DNA of 64,000 nt from Alkalicoccobacillus murimartini (GTDB taxonomy: Bacteria > Bacillota > Bacilli > Bacillales > Bacillaceae_D), in assembly GCF_030813245.1 (NCBI RefSeq), contig NZ_JAUSUA010000003.1, forward strand, positions 372,001-436,000, read 5' to 3'. The translations under genes were made by a program, and so were the position numbers. The notes under the pieces were generated by a model, which was not told where the DNA came from, searched no databases, and saw only the letters and a list, made by a program, of their open reading frames with translations. Positions 16,804-25,718 of this stretch are shown here, in pieces (position 1 is the stretch's first letter; the number at the start of each line of letters is the position of its first letter).

Positions 16804-16834
16804 AAAGAGACACAAATTCTTTGTGTCTCTTTTT
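16804..16834. terminator. Bidirectional terminator
   Basis: AAAGAGACACAAA and TTTGTGTCTCTTT pair around TTC; it serves the DUF2812 gene and the convergent MFS gene. Confidence 0.9.
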
Positions 16835-16841
16835 CATATGC

Positions 16842-18056
16842 TTATTCAGTTGGTTCAAGGTCACGAGTGGCATATTGGTTTCGTCCTGCACCAAGTCCTG
16901 TAATGACCATAGCGATCAGAATAATGATAAATAGGAGGAGTGGCGCGGTCCAGGTATGAAAAAAGTCGAATAGGAGTCCAACCGCAATCGGTCCTGCTGC
17001 AGCCAATAAGTACCCGAGTGATTGCGCCATACCTGAAAGTTTTGAAGCTTGTTTTGCCGTGGCACTACGTAAACCAATCAGCGTAAGGGCTAAGCTAATA
17101 CTCGAGCCCGAGGCTAAGCCCATAAGAATAATGGATACAATGAGAAAAGCAGTGCTTCCCCCGATGAGTAGTCCGGATATTCCAAGCGTATAGAGGATAC
17201 TAATTCCTATGATGAGTGCTCGTTGATCTGTCATTCTCCCGGCAAGTATAGGAGCCAAGAAATTCCCTGGTAGTCCGGCAAATTGCATGAGTGAAAGCAT
17301 CCAGCCCGCAGTGGCTACTTCCATACCGTGACTTTGCATGATTTCAGGGAGCCATGCTACAGATGAGTAAAAAAGGAATGACTGTAATCCCATAAAAAGA
17401 GTTACCTGCCAAGCGATAGCAGACCGCCATAGAGAACTGGATAATGGTTGTACCTGTGCTGCGCTTGGTTCGCTATTTTTACCGCGTAATTGTGGTACCC
17501 AAACGGCTAGTCCAACTAGAACAAGCGCGGCCCATAAGAGTAATGTCGTATTCCAGCCAAGACCAACTCCTTCTGCAAGAGGCACGGTAATTCCTGATGC
17601 TAATGCTGCAAAAACTGACATGAGCGTGGAATAGACGCTGGTAATTAATCCAACTTTTAACGGAAAATGAAGCTTTGCAAGCCCTGGTAAGAGTACATTA
17701 CATATCGCAATTCCAATACCAATTAAGGCTGTACCGATAAATAAAAACGAAAGTAGACCGGTTGCCCGAAGAAGAATACCGATAAAAAGAACAAATAATC
17801 CTGCGACGATCGCCCCTTCAAACCCTAACTTCTGTCCAATTTTAGGTGCAAGGGGAGAAAGTAGTGCGAACGAAAGTAACGGAAGTGTTGTGATCAATCC
17901 CGCTGTCCCATTCGATAAGCCAAAATCAGTGCGGATAGAAGCAATGACTGGACCAACAGACGTAATTGCAGGTCGCAGATTAAACGCAATAACTGCGATG
18001 CCTAGGATAAGCAGCCATTGTTTTTTATTTGAAAAGAAAGATTGATGTTGAGACAT
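16842..18056 (-). CDS. CynX/NimT-family MFS transporter (YycB-like)
   Basis: Twelve-helix major facilitator of 404 aa. AFNLRPAITSVGPVIASIR near the N-terminus is the signature of the cyanate/nitroimidazole (CynX/NimT) group; bacillar members are YycB-like. The substrate is unknown. Start ATG 18056 follows an AAAGGAGT site. No cynase or other cyanate gene lies nearby. Confidence 0.87.
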   Translation of the reverse strand: MSQHQSFFSNKKQWLLILGIAVIAFNLRPAITSVGPVIASIRTDFGLSNGTAGLITTLPLLSFALLSPLAPKIGQKLGFEGAIVAGLFVLFIGILLRATGLLSFLFIGTALIGIGIAICNVLLPGLAKLHFPLKVGLITSVYSTLMSVFAALASGITVPLAEGVGLGWNTTLLLWAALVLVGLAVWVPQLRGKNSEPSAAQVQPLSSSLWRSAIAWQVTLFMGLQSFLFYSSVAWLPEIMQSHGMEVATAGWMLSLMQFAGLPGNFLAPILAGRMTDQRALIIGISILYTLGISGLLIGGSTAFLIVSIILMGLASGSSISLALTLIGLRSATAKQASKLSGMAQSLGYLLAAAGPIAVGLLFDFFHTWTAPLLLFIIILIAMVITGLGAGRNQYATRDLEPTE

Positions 18057-18089
18057 GATGGTGTGACTCCTTTAGTTTGAACGAACCCA

Positions 18090-18131
18090 AAAAATGGGCC
18101 CCTGCACAGAAAAAGCTGTACAGAAGCCTTT
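18090..18131 (-). terminator. Terminator of the lactonase gene
   Basis: On the minus strand GGCTTCTGTACAG pairs with CTGTGCAGGGGCC (several G-T pairs), followed by ATTTTTT. Confidence 0.7.
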
Positions 18132-18140
18132 TTTACTCGT

Positions 18141-19178
18141 TTACTTTAAAAATTTGATACATACTGGCTTAGAAACCTCAATTGAAGAGGAGAGCTGCTT
18201 TAAGGTTCCGTCTTCTTGATTGCGTTCAAATAGAACAAGGTTTCCAGTTTCTTCATTAGATACAACGACAAACGCCTCTGTTGGATCGAGCACAAAATCG
18301 CGTGGCCAGTTACCCGCTGAAGGAACTCGTTGGATCAACGTTAATTCACCTGAGTAAGGATTAACTTCGTAGACAACAATGCTGTCATGCCCTCTGTTGG
18401 CGGCATAGACAAAACGTCCATCTGAAGAAACATGAATGGCACTACCTTGGCTGTTCTCAAGAAAGTCATCAGGAAGTGTGGAAACAACTTGTACCTCAGT
18501 AAATGCATTAGGCACGTCGTCATAAGCCAGTGTGACAATCTCATTGCTCAGCTCAGTAAAGACATATACATATTTCTCTTTAGGATGGAAAGCTAAATGT
18601 CTCGGACCAGAACCAGGATTAAAAGAATAGCTGCCAGCCTCCGTCAGCTTTTCGTTATCATACGTATAGGTCACAAGTTGATCTGTTCCAAGATCAACAG
18701 CTACAACATATTGGTTATCCGGTGTAAATCCAGCAAAATGCGCATGTGGTTTTTCCTGGCGATCATGTGGCCCAGTACCTTCATGCTGTGCAAATGAGGC
18801 AGCTGGTGTGACGCCTCCATCCGCTTGCAGTGGAAAGAGTGTAATGCGTCCACTATGGTAGTTGGCTGTAACAGCTATTGAATCACTTACACTAACGTGA
18901 CAAGGCGAACCATCGTCTGTTAATTCAGTAGTGAGATGAGTCAGTTTACCTGTGTCTGAGTCGATTTTATAAGAAGCTACACCGCCTTCTGATCCATCCT
19001 TTATAACAGAATAAAGGTGCGTCTGATCCTCATCTAAATTGACGTATGTAGGATTTCCTAGCTCCGCTGCAACCTCAGGCGAACTCAGTGTTTTACTTTC
19101 AGTATCAAGTGTAAATGTATAAATTCCTTTACTATCCTCTTTTGTATACGTTCCAATATAACCTCTAAATAAACTCAT
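18141..19178 (-). CDS. pgl: 6-phosphogluconolactonase-type lactonase (YkgB/YbhE family)
   Basis: Seven-bladed beta-propeller lactonase of 345 aa; in B. subtilis the family member hydrolyses 6-phosphogluconolactone in the pentose phosphate pathway. It starts FRGYIGTYTKEDSKGIYTF; repeated blade strands include KPHAHFAGFTPDNQYVVAVDLG, SGPRHLAFHPKEKYVYVF, IHVSSDGRFVYAANRG and NWPRDFVLDPTEAFVVVSN. Cytoplasmic. Downstream of and on the same strand as rarD, 25 bp away, so probably cotranscribed with it. Confidence 0.88.
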   Translation of the reverse strand: MSLFRGYIGTYTKEDSKGIYTFTLDTESKTLSSPEVAAELGNPTYVNLDEDQTHLYSVIKDGSEGGVASYKIDSDTGKLTHLTTELTDDGSPCHVSVSDSIAVTANYHSGRITLFPLQADGGVTPAASFAQHEGTGPHDRQEKPHAHFAGFTPDNQYVVAVDLGTDQLVTYTYDNEKLTEAGSYSFNPGSGPRHLAFHPKEKYVYVFTELSNEIVTLAYDDVPNAFTEVQVVSTLPDDFLENSQGSAIHVSSDGRFVYAANRGHDSIVVYEVNPYSGELTLIQRVPSAGNWPRDFVLDPTEAFVVVSNEETGNLVLFERNQEDGTLKQLSSSIEVSKPVCIKFLK

Positions 19179-19203
19179 TGGTCTGTCTCCCTTCAGTTGG
19201 TCG

Positions 19204-20124
19204 TTATGCTGGCATTTGAGTCTTAGCTAACTTTTTTAAACGACGTCTTGTGTTTAGCTTTGAATACGTAAATAAACTTAATGCTGTCCAGATACAGATG
19301 AACGCTGCCAATTGAACATTTGAGAATGGCTCATGATAGATGAACACTCCGATAATTAGCATAAATGTTGGAGCAATATACTGCAAGAAACCAATCACGG
19401 TGAAGCTCAGTTTTTGGGCAGCCGCTGCAAAAAGAAGCAGTGGCACAGCTGTAATGATACCAGTTCCCGCAAGAACAAGCATGGTAGTCGTCGATTCAGA
19501 AAAATACGAAGCCTCAGGTAAAAAGTAAAGAAAAACTAAAGCAAAAGGTGCCATTAAGAGCGTTTCAACGGTTAATCCAGTCCACGGTCGAATAGGGACA
19601 GACCGTTTGATAAACCCATATGTGCAAAAAGTCGTAGCCAATAAAAGTGAAGCCCAAGGCACATGCCCATAATAAAGAGTCAAGATGACGACACCAACAA
19701 ATGCTAAGGCGACAGCTGATTTTTCAAGCTTTGTTAACTGTTCTTTTAAAATAATCGTTGCTAAAAGCACATTCATTAGTGGATTTATATAATAACCAAG
19801 ACTTGCATCAATAATGCGATCACTATTAACCGCAAAAATAAAGATAAACCAATTAGCAGTGATCAAGACAGACGCTGCAGTGATCGCAATCAGGCTTTTT
19901 TTATTTTGCCAGACAACTTTCATTTCACGTAGAACCTCTGTCAGCTTACCCATTAAGACAAGGGCCAGCACCATAAAAACAAACGCCCATATGATCCGAT
20001 AAGCCAATACCTCAGCAGACGACACATCCCCTGCCATTTTCCAATAAAGAGGCATCACACCCCATAATACATACGCTCCGGCCCCCAATAAAACAGCCAA
20101 AACAGACTCATTTTGCTTTTGCAT
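19204..20124 (-). CDS. rarD: RarD-type EamA/DMT transporter
   Basis: Ten-helix drug/metabolite transporter of 306 aa with two EamA repeats. The RarD signature is seen in GAGAYVLWGVMPLYWK, LAYRIIWAF and DASLGYYINPLMNVLL. RarD was first tied to chloramphenicol sensitivity; the physiological substrate is not known. Its promoter region borders a 20-bp tandem repeat array. Confidence 0.88.
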   Translation of the reverse strand: MQKQNESVLAVLLGAGAYVLWGVMPLYWKMAGDVSSAEVLAYRIIWAFVFMVLALVLMGKLTEVLREMKVVWQNKKSLIAITAASVLITANWFIFIFAVNSDRIIDASLGYYINPLMNVLLATIILKEQLTKLEKSAVALAFVGVVILTLYYGHVPWASLLLATTFCTYGFIKRSVPIRPWTGLTVETLLMAPFALVFLYFLPEASYFSESTTTMLVLAGTGIITAVPLLLFAAAAQKLSFTVIGFLQYIAPTFMLIIGVFIYHEPFSNVQLAAFICIWTALSLFTYSKLNTRRRLKKLAKTQMPA

Positions 20125-20253
20125 TCGTTCACCTGATTTACTCGAATTTTCAATACATTATGTACCCTCATCATACCTCAACTAATTGGAGAAAAGAAAG
20201 AATTGAAGCTTGGAGTGGGGGATATTGAATGAAAAGGAAAGGAATGTGGGGGA

Positions 20254-20541
20254 GTGAGCTGGGAAGTGCGTAAAAAAAGTGGAGGATGCGCGGAAAGCGT
20301 GCGCCGGTGCGCGGAAAAAATGGAGGATGCGCGGAAAGCGTGAGCCAGTGCGCGAAAAAATGTAGAATGCGCGAAAAGCGTGAGTCGGTGCGCGAAAAAC
20401 GTAAGCTAGTGCTCAAAAAAGGTGAGAATGCGCGAAAAATGTGAGCAGGTGCTCAAAAAAATGTAGAATGCGCAAAAAACATAAGCTAGTGTTCAAAAAA
20501 GGTCAGAATGCGCAAAAAACGTAAGCAAGTGCTCAAAAATG
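20254..20541. repeat. Tandem array 1: 20-bp units with TGCGCGAAAA core
   Basis: Thirteen near-contiguous units, 20 bp each (one of 21), run from 20280 to 20540, with a weaker unit before. Two types alternate: TGGAGGATGCGCGGAAAGCG and TGAGCCAGTGCGCGAAAAAA, giving a 40-bp higher-order period. Units diverge steadily toward the right (GCGCG to GCTCA/GCGCA). It fills the divergent rarD/solA interval. There are no unique spacers, so it is not a CRISPR array. The minus-strand ORF over it is a repeat artefact. Confidence 0.9.
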
Positions 20542-20631
20542 CTTTAAGCACTCCCAATCCCCCCTCCAAAGCCCAGGTATTCATCTCCTCTCATTTCCGC
20601 TACACTATGCTAAAAGGATGTGGACGACGTT

Positions 20632-21765
20632 ATGGAGAAAGTATTTGATGTCATTGTTGTAGGTGGAGGCTCGATGGGGGCTGCGGCAGCGTATTATTTA
20701 GCGAAGGCAAATCAAAGAGTAGCTGTCATTGATCGTGAAACGGTTCCGAACGATCAAGGTAGTCATCATGGTCAAACGCGTATGCTTCGGTTTGGGTACA
20801 GTGAGGGGGAAAGTTATGTTCCGCTTGTTCAGAGTGCCTATCGTTTATGGAGAGAATTGGAGCGAGAATCTGGTCAGACGCTTTACATTCATACGGGTGC
20901 TTTGTTGATGGGCGAAGAGGGGTCTGACTTTATTGATAAAGTGATGTTCAGTTCTACGACTCATGATTTACCTCATGAATGGATGTCAGCTAATGAGATC
21001 ATGACTCGCTGGCCAGGGCTTAATCTTCCGGAGAATTATGTTGGGGTACTGGATACGATGGCAGGTTTTCTATTGAGTGAGGAGTGTGTTCGGGTTTATA
21101 AGGAATTAGCAGAGAATCATGGAGCGATTTTTTATGAACAAGAGCAAGTGATGGAAATAAATGCAGATGAGAACCAGGTACAGGTAACGACTGCTCATCA
21201 CACGTTACAAGCAAGTAGGTTGGTTGTGACAGCTGGTGCGTGGACACATGAGTTACTTCCTACTGCTCAACTACCTATCAAGCCAGTGCGGAAAACATTT
21301 GGATGGTTTCAGCCAAAGCAAGAGGGGTTATACGAGAGCACTCATTTTCCTTGTGTGGTGTTTGATACGACGTTTGGGCTTTATTATGGATTTCCCGATT
21401 ATCAAGGTAAAGGATTTAAACTTGGTCGGCATGATGGTGGTCAGAAAACGACTCCAGATCAGCTTAATCGAACATTCGGCGCACATATTGAAGATGAGAG
21501 GGAGTTAAGACAATTACTAAATGAGTTTGTGCCAGAAGCGGCAGGGTCACTTGTAAAAGGTGGTGTGTGTATTTACGATCAATCACCAGATGAAGACTTT
21601 ATCCTAGATCGACATCCAACACATTCTCATATTATCTTTGCGGGCGGGTTTTCTGGACATGGATTTAAGTTTGCTAGTGTAGTTGGAAAAATTCTTAGTG
21701 AGATGGCCCTTGATCAGCCTCTTAGTCACTCAATTGATTCGTTTAAACTAAGCCGTTTTAAGTAA
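20632..21765 (+). CDS. solA: Monomeric sarcosine oxidase / N-methyltryptophan oxidase-like flavoenzyme
   Basis: FAD-dependent amine oxidase of 377 aa. The Rossmann motif VIVVGGGSMGAAAAYYLA is at the N-terminus; SHHGQTRMLRFGYSE is typical of the MSOX/MTOX group, and the Cys in GGVCIYDQSPDEDF is the site of covalent flavin attachment. It oxidises an N-methyl amino acid (sarcosine, N-methyltryptophan) or similar amine; substrate uncertain. ATG 20632 is chosen over GTG 20620, which lies almost on the AAAAGGA site. A 10-bp hairpin (CTAAGCCGTT/AACGGCTTAG, 21749-21775) spans the stop codon, without a T-run. Confidence 0.85.
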   Translation: MEKVFDVIVVGGGSMGAAAAYYLAKANQRVAVIDRETVPNDQGSHHGQTRMLRFGYSEGESYVPLVQSAYRLWRELERESGQTLYIHTGALLMGEEGSDFIDKVMFSSTTHDLPHEWMSANEIMTRWPGLNLPENYVGVLDTMAGFLLSEECVRVYKELAENHGAIFYEQEQVMEINADENQVQVTTAHHTLQASRLVVTAGAWTHELLPTAQLPIKPVRKTFGWFQPKQEGLYESTHFPCVVFDTTFGLYYGFPDYQGKGFKLGRHDGGQKTTPDQLNRTFGAHIEDERELRQLLNEFVPEAAGSLVKGGVCIYDQSPDEDFILDRHPTHSHIIFAGGFSGHGFKFASVVGKILSEMALDQPLSHSIDSFKLSRFK

Positions 21766-21814
21766 CGGCTTAGAAATAGGTTGATAGACAAATAAAGGAA
21801 GGGTTATACTAATT

Positions 21815-21832
21815 AAAGAAAGCGCTTTCTTT
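21815..21832. promoter_or_regulatory. Cre-like palindrome upstream of dppA
   Basis: AAAGAAAGCGCTTTCTTT is a perfect 18-bp palindrome; its core matches the CcpA cre consensus except at the outer T/A positions. It lies 113 bp before dppA and suggests catabolite control of the dpp operon. Confidence 0.55.
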
Positions 21833-21944
21833 TAAATGGTTACTTCTAGAATATGTAAAGTTTTCTCACGAAAGTCTTTTATATTTGTCTGATTTCTTTG
21901 ATAATGGGGTCATGTACCGGAAGTAATTTAACAGGGAGGGTGTT

Positions 21945-22769
21945 ATGAAGCTCTATCTATCAGTTGATATGGAAGGTATTTCTGGATTTGCTGATCATCA
22001 GTTTGTTGACTCATCTAAGCGGCATTATAGAAGAGGTCAATCATTAATGACGGCAGAAGTGAATCATGTTATAGAGGAGGCCCTGCAATGGGGCGGCAAA
22101 GAAATGATTGTGAATGATAGTCATTCAAAGATGAACAATATACTTATTGAAGAGTTACATACAGAAGCAAAGCTAATTTCAGGTGATGTGAAGCTTTATT
22201 CGATGGTACAGGGGTTAAACGAAGACTATAATGGAGCTTTTTTTCTTGGGTATCATGCAAGAGCTTCGCAAAAAGGAGTTATGAGCCATACGATGATTTT
22301 TGGTGTTCGCACCGTGTATATTAATGATCATGAGGTAGGTGAGATGGGTTTTAACGCCTATGTTGCGGGTTATTATGGAGTGCCCATTCTAATGGTGAGT
22401 GGGGATGATGAGACAGCAAAGGAAGCTGAAGCATTAATACCACATGTAACGACAGCTATAGTGAAGGAACAGCAGTCAAGATCATCTGCTTTGTGCTTAA
22501 CTCCACAAAAGGCAGGAGAATTGCTTAAGCAAAAGACAAAAGAAGCGTTGAACAAACGAAATAAAGTAAAACCACTAACCCCACCTGATCGTCCGATACT
22601 TCGGATTGAATTTGCTAATTATGGTCAGGCAGAATGGGCGGCATTAATGCCAGGAGCAGAGATTGAGGAAGGGACCACAACGGTTCGTTTTCAAGCGAGT
22701 GATATCCTCGAAGCTTATCGGGCCATGTTAGTTATGACGGAGCTTGCGATGAGGACGGCCTTCTGCTAG
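21945..22769 (+). CDS. dppA: D-aminopeptidase DppA (M55)
   Basis: Zinc-dependent D-aminopeptidase of 274 aa that cleaves N-terminal D-amino acids such as D-Ala-D-Ala. MKLYLSVDMEGISGFAD carries the metal ligands Asp8 and Glu10; further ligands are His (SHS/YHAR region: VNDSHSKMNN, FLGYHA) and Glu in HEVGEMGFNA. First gene of a peptide import and degradation operon in the B. subtilis order. Ribosome site AGGGAGGG precedes ATG 21945. Cytoplasmic. Confidence 0.95.
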   Translation: MKLYLSVDMEGISGFADHQFVDSSKRHYRRGQSLMTAEVNHVIEEALQWGGKEMIVNDSHSKMNNILIEELHTEAKLISGDVKLYSMVQGLNEDYNGAFFLGYHARASQKGVMSHTMIFGVRTVYINDHEVGEMGFNAYVAGYYGVPILMVSGDDETAKEAEALIPHVTTAIVKEQQSRSSALCLTPQKAGELLKQKTKEALNKRNKVKPLTPPDRPILRIEFANYGQAEWAALMPGAEIEEGTTTVRFQASDILEAYRAMLVMTELAMRTAFC

Positions 22770-22784
22770 AAAGGTGGATGATTC

Positions 22785-23714
22785 ATGCTCAAATATATCG
22801 GAAAAAGAGTCATGGGTATGCTGGTAACCATGTGGGTGATTATTACTCTAACCTTTCTTCTAATGCACGCAGTACCGGGATCTCCTCTTAATACAGAACA
22901 GACAACAAATGACGCAGTCCGAGCCAATATGGAAGAACACTTCGGCTTAAACGACCCACTATACATAAGATATTTTGATTATTTGAAATCATTAGCACAA
23001 TTCGATTTTGGACCATCAATTAAACAACACCCGACGTCGGTAAATGAGTTAATCTCACGTGGTTTTCCGGTATCGTTAGAACTCGGAATAACGGCACTAG
23101 TCGTGGCAATTATCTCGGGTATTACCTTAGGAATATTTGCGGCGCTGCGACGAAATGGTGTTATTGATTATGGCATGATGACTTTTGCGGTAATTGGAAT
23201 CTCCGTTCCAAACTTTATTTTAGCCACTCTATTGATCTATCAAGTGGCTGGCCAGTGGAGATTACTTCCTGTCGGGACCTGGGCAAGCTGGAAGCATATG
23301 ATTCTGCCAGCTTTGGCGTTAGGGACAACTCCTATGGCTATTATTGCTCGTCTGACTCGCTCCAGCATGGTTGAGGTACTGACTCAAGATTACATTCGGA
23401 CAGCAAAGGCAAAGGGGCTTTCTCCTTTCAAAATTGTCATCAAACATGCCTTACGTAATTCGTTGCTTCCGGTCGTGACCATTTTGGGCACATTAGTCGC
23501 ATCTATCTTAACAGGTAGCTTTGTCATTGAGAGGATTTTTGCCATTCCAGGTATGGGTAGATATTTTGTTGAGAGTATTAATAGCCGGGACTATCCCGTT
23601 ATTATGGGTACGACTATTTTTTATAGTGGTATCTTGATGATTATGTTGTTAATTGTGGATGTTTTGTACGGTATTCTGGATCCGCGGATCAAGCTCCACA
23701 AGAAGGAGGAGTGA
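22785..23714 (+). CDS. dppB: Dipeptide ABC transporter permease DppB
   Basis: Inner-membrane permease of 309 aa, six helices, with the BPD_transp_1 EAA loop (RTAKAKGLSPFKIVIKHALRN). The N-terminus LKYIGKRVMGMLVTMWVIITLTFLLMHAVPGSP is typical of DppB/OppB. It follows dppA by 15 bp and precedes dppC by 4 bp, so it is translationally clustered. Confidence 0.95.
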   Translation: MLKYIGKRVMGMLVTMWVIITLTFLLMHAVPGSPLNTEQTTNDAVRANMEEHFGLNDPLYIRYFDYLKSLAQFDFGPSIKQHPTSVNELISRGFPVSLELGITALVVAIISGITLGIFAALRRNGVIDYGMMTFAVIGISVPNFILATLLIYQVAGQWRLLPVGTWASWKHMILPALALGTTPMAIIARLTRSSMVEVLTQDYIRTAKAKGLSPFKIVIKHALRNSLLPVVTILGTLVASILTGSFVIERIFAIPGMGRYFVESINSRDYPVIMGTTIFYSGILMIMLLIVDVLYGILDPRIKLHKKEE

Positions 23715-23718
23715 GCAG

Positions 23719-24651
23719 ATGAGTCGTACCGAACCTACCATCTCTGATGAGTTATTTACGAGAAGAAAAGTCGACAAGAGCCAGGCAGAGAGAGTCGTTC
23801 GTCCATCCATTAGCTATTGGCAAGCTGCCTGGATGAGTCTAAGGAAGAACAAACTTGCGATGGCTGGATTGATTGTGATGGTTTTGCTCGTTGTCATGGC
23901 CATTATTGGCCCAATCATAACTCCTCACAGTGTCACAACACAATTACGCACAAATGCCAACCAACCTCCTTCTATGGATCATTGGTTTGGAACAGATAGT
24001 CTTGGCCGAGATATGTTTGCTAGAACGTGGTATGGGGCTAGGATTAGTTTGTTTGTTGGATTCATGGCTGCATTAATTGATTGTGTGATCGGTATTATCT
24101 ATGGAGGGGTTTCAGCGTATAAGGGTGGTCGAACAGACAATGTGATGATGAGAATTGTCGAGGTACTCTATGGTCTCCCTTACTTATTAGTAGTGATTCT
24201 TCTTATGGTTGTGATGGGACCTGGGCTATTCACTATCATCGTCGCCTTAACCGTAACAGGATGGGTTGGGATGGCACGAATTGTTCGAGGCCAGGTCCTT
24301 CAATTAAAAACCAATGAATATGTCTTAGCTTCAAGAACATTAGGAGGAAAGGCCAGTCACATCATCCGAAAAGCTCTGCTACCTAATGCGGTAGGAGCTA
24401 TTATTGTCCAAATGACCTTAACCGTTCCAACCGCTATTTTTGCTGAAGCCTTTCTTAGTTTTTTAGGGCTAGGTGTTCAAGCTCCATTTGCTAGCTGGGG
24501 TGTAATGGCAGAGGATGCTTTAGGAACACTCACTTCAGGTGCATGGTGGCGCTTGTTCTTCCCAGCATTCTTTATTTCCATCACAATGTTTGCATTTAAT
24601 GTGCTTGGAGACGGACTTCAAGATGCTCTTGATCCTAAGTTAAGGAGGTAA
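23719..24651 (+). CDS. dppC: Dipeptide ABC transporter permease DppC
   Basis: Second permease, 310 aa, with N-terminal OppC_N region (SYWQAAWMSLRKNKLAMAGL), GTDSLGRDMFAR and EAA loop ASRTLGGKASHIIRKALLPN. The start ATG 23719 has AAGGAGG at 9 nt; an upstream in-frame Met at 23653 lies inside dppB and is not used. Forms the membrane channel with DppB. Confidence 0.95.
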   Translation: MSRTEPTISDELFTRRKVDKSQAERVVRPSISYWQAAWMSLRKNKLAMAGLIVMVLLVVMAIIGPIITPHSVTTQLRTNANQPPSMDHWFGTDSLGRDMFARTWYGARISLFVGFMAALIDCVIGIIYGGVSAYKGGRTDNVMMRIVEVLYGLPYLLVVILLMVVMGPGLFTIIVALTVTGWVGMARIVRGQVLQLKTNEYVLASRTLGGKASHIIRKALLPNAVGAIIVQMTLTVPTAIFAEAFLSFLGLGVQAPFASWGVMAEDALGTLTSGAWWRLFFPAFFISITMFAFNVLGDGLQDALDPKLRR

Positions 24652-24657
24652 AGACCA

Positions 24658-25689
24658 ATGAGCGAAGACAAACTGCTTGATGTAGTTGATCTTCATGTTT
24701 CATTTGATACATATGGAGGTCGGGTTCATGCGGTAAGAGGGGTGAACGTAAGCGTTAAGAAAGGTGAAACGCTTGCCATCGTTGGAGAAAGTGGTTGTGG
24801 GAAAAGTGTAACCGCACAAAGTATTATGCGCCTGATTGCTGAACCACCCGGAAAAATCACAAACGGTGAGGTTTTATTTAAAGGCCAGGATATCTTATCG
24901 TTTTCGGAGAAGAAAATGAGGTCTATACGAGGCAGAGAGATCTCCATGATTTTTCAGGACCCGATGACGTCGCTGAACCCAACCTTAACGATTGGAGATC
25001 AGCTGACGGAAGGGTTGATAAAGCATCAAAAGCTTTCATTGAAAGAAGCAGGAAAGAGAGCACTATCTATGCTTAAGCTGGTTGGAATCTCTAATGCGAA
25101 AGAGCGGCTAAAACAGTTTCCCCATCAATTTAGCGGGGGAATGAGGCAGAGAATAATGATTGCAATGGCACTGATGTGTGATCCAGAGATCCTTATTGCG
25201 GATGAACCAACAACCGCACTTGATGTGACGATCCAAGCGCAAATCTTAGATTTATTCAAAGATATTCAGAAAAAGATGGGTGTGGCCATTATTATGATTA
25301 CCCACGACCTTGGTGTTGTGGCGCAGTTAGCAGACCGAATTCAAGTCATGTACGCGGGCCGTGTGGTTGAGGAAGGGAATCGTCGAGATCTTTTTTATCG
25401 CCCTCAACATCCGTATACACGGGGACTGTTACATTCTGTTCCTAGAATGGATGCGGATCGTAATGTTCCGCTTGTGCCAATAGCTGGGACCCCGCCAGAT
25501 CTATTCTCACCTCCAATAGGCTGTGCGTTTGCAGACCGATGTGCGTATGCGATGGAGGTGTGTGCGCTACACGATCCGCCTAAAACAGAAGTTGCCTCGG
25601 GTCATCGAGTGGCCTGTTGGCTGCAAGATGTGCGGGCACAGCAGGCATTTGAAGCAGGGGAATTACCGATGCTTAAGAAATTAGTGTAG
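24658..25689 (+). CDS. dppD: Peptide ABC transporter ATPase DppD
   Basis: ABC ATPase of 343 aa: Walker A GESGCGKS, signature FSGGMRQR, Walker B ILIADEPTTALD, switch His in MITHDLG. The C-terminal oligopeptide-transporter domain has the Cys-rich [14 protein letters not shown] motif that binds an iron-sulfur cluster in some relatives. Pairs with the YkfD-type ATPase at the operon end. Confidence 0.95.
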   Translation: MSEDKLLDVVDLHVSFDTYGGRVHAVRGVNVSVKKGETLAIVGESGCGKSVTAQSIMRLIAEPPGKITNGEVLFKGQDILSFSEKKMRSIRGREISMIFQDPMTSLNPTLTIGDQLTEGLIKHQKLSLKEAGKRALSMLKLVGISNAKERLKQFPHQFSGGMRQRIMIAMALMCDPEILIADEPTTALDVTIQAQILDLFKDIQKKMGVAIIMITHDLGVVAQLADRIQVMYAGRVVEEGNRRDLFYRPQHPYTRGLLHSVPRMDADRNVPLVPIAGTPPDLFSPPIGCAFADRCAYAMEVCALHDPPKTEVASGHRVACWLQDVRAQQAFEAGELPMLKKLV

Positions 25690-25718
25690 ATTACCACAAA
25701 CTAAAAGGAGGTAGTTAT

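Noticed and set aside
20171-20416. 81-codon minus-strand ORF
   Set aside because: Produced by the 20-bp repeat array; Phe/Pro/Arg-rich nonsense composition.
20254-20541. CRISPR array
   Set aside because: Units are contiguous with no unique spacers and no cas genes are present; same for the arrays at 55.4 and 61.9 kb.
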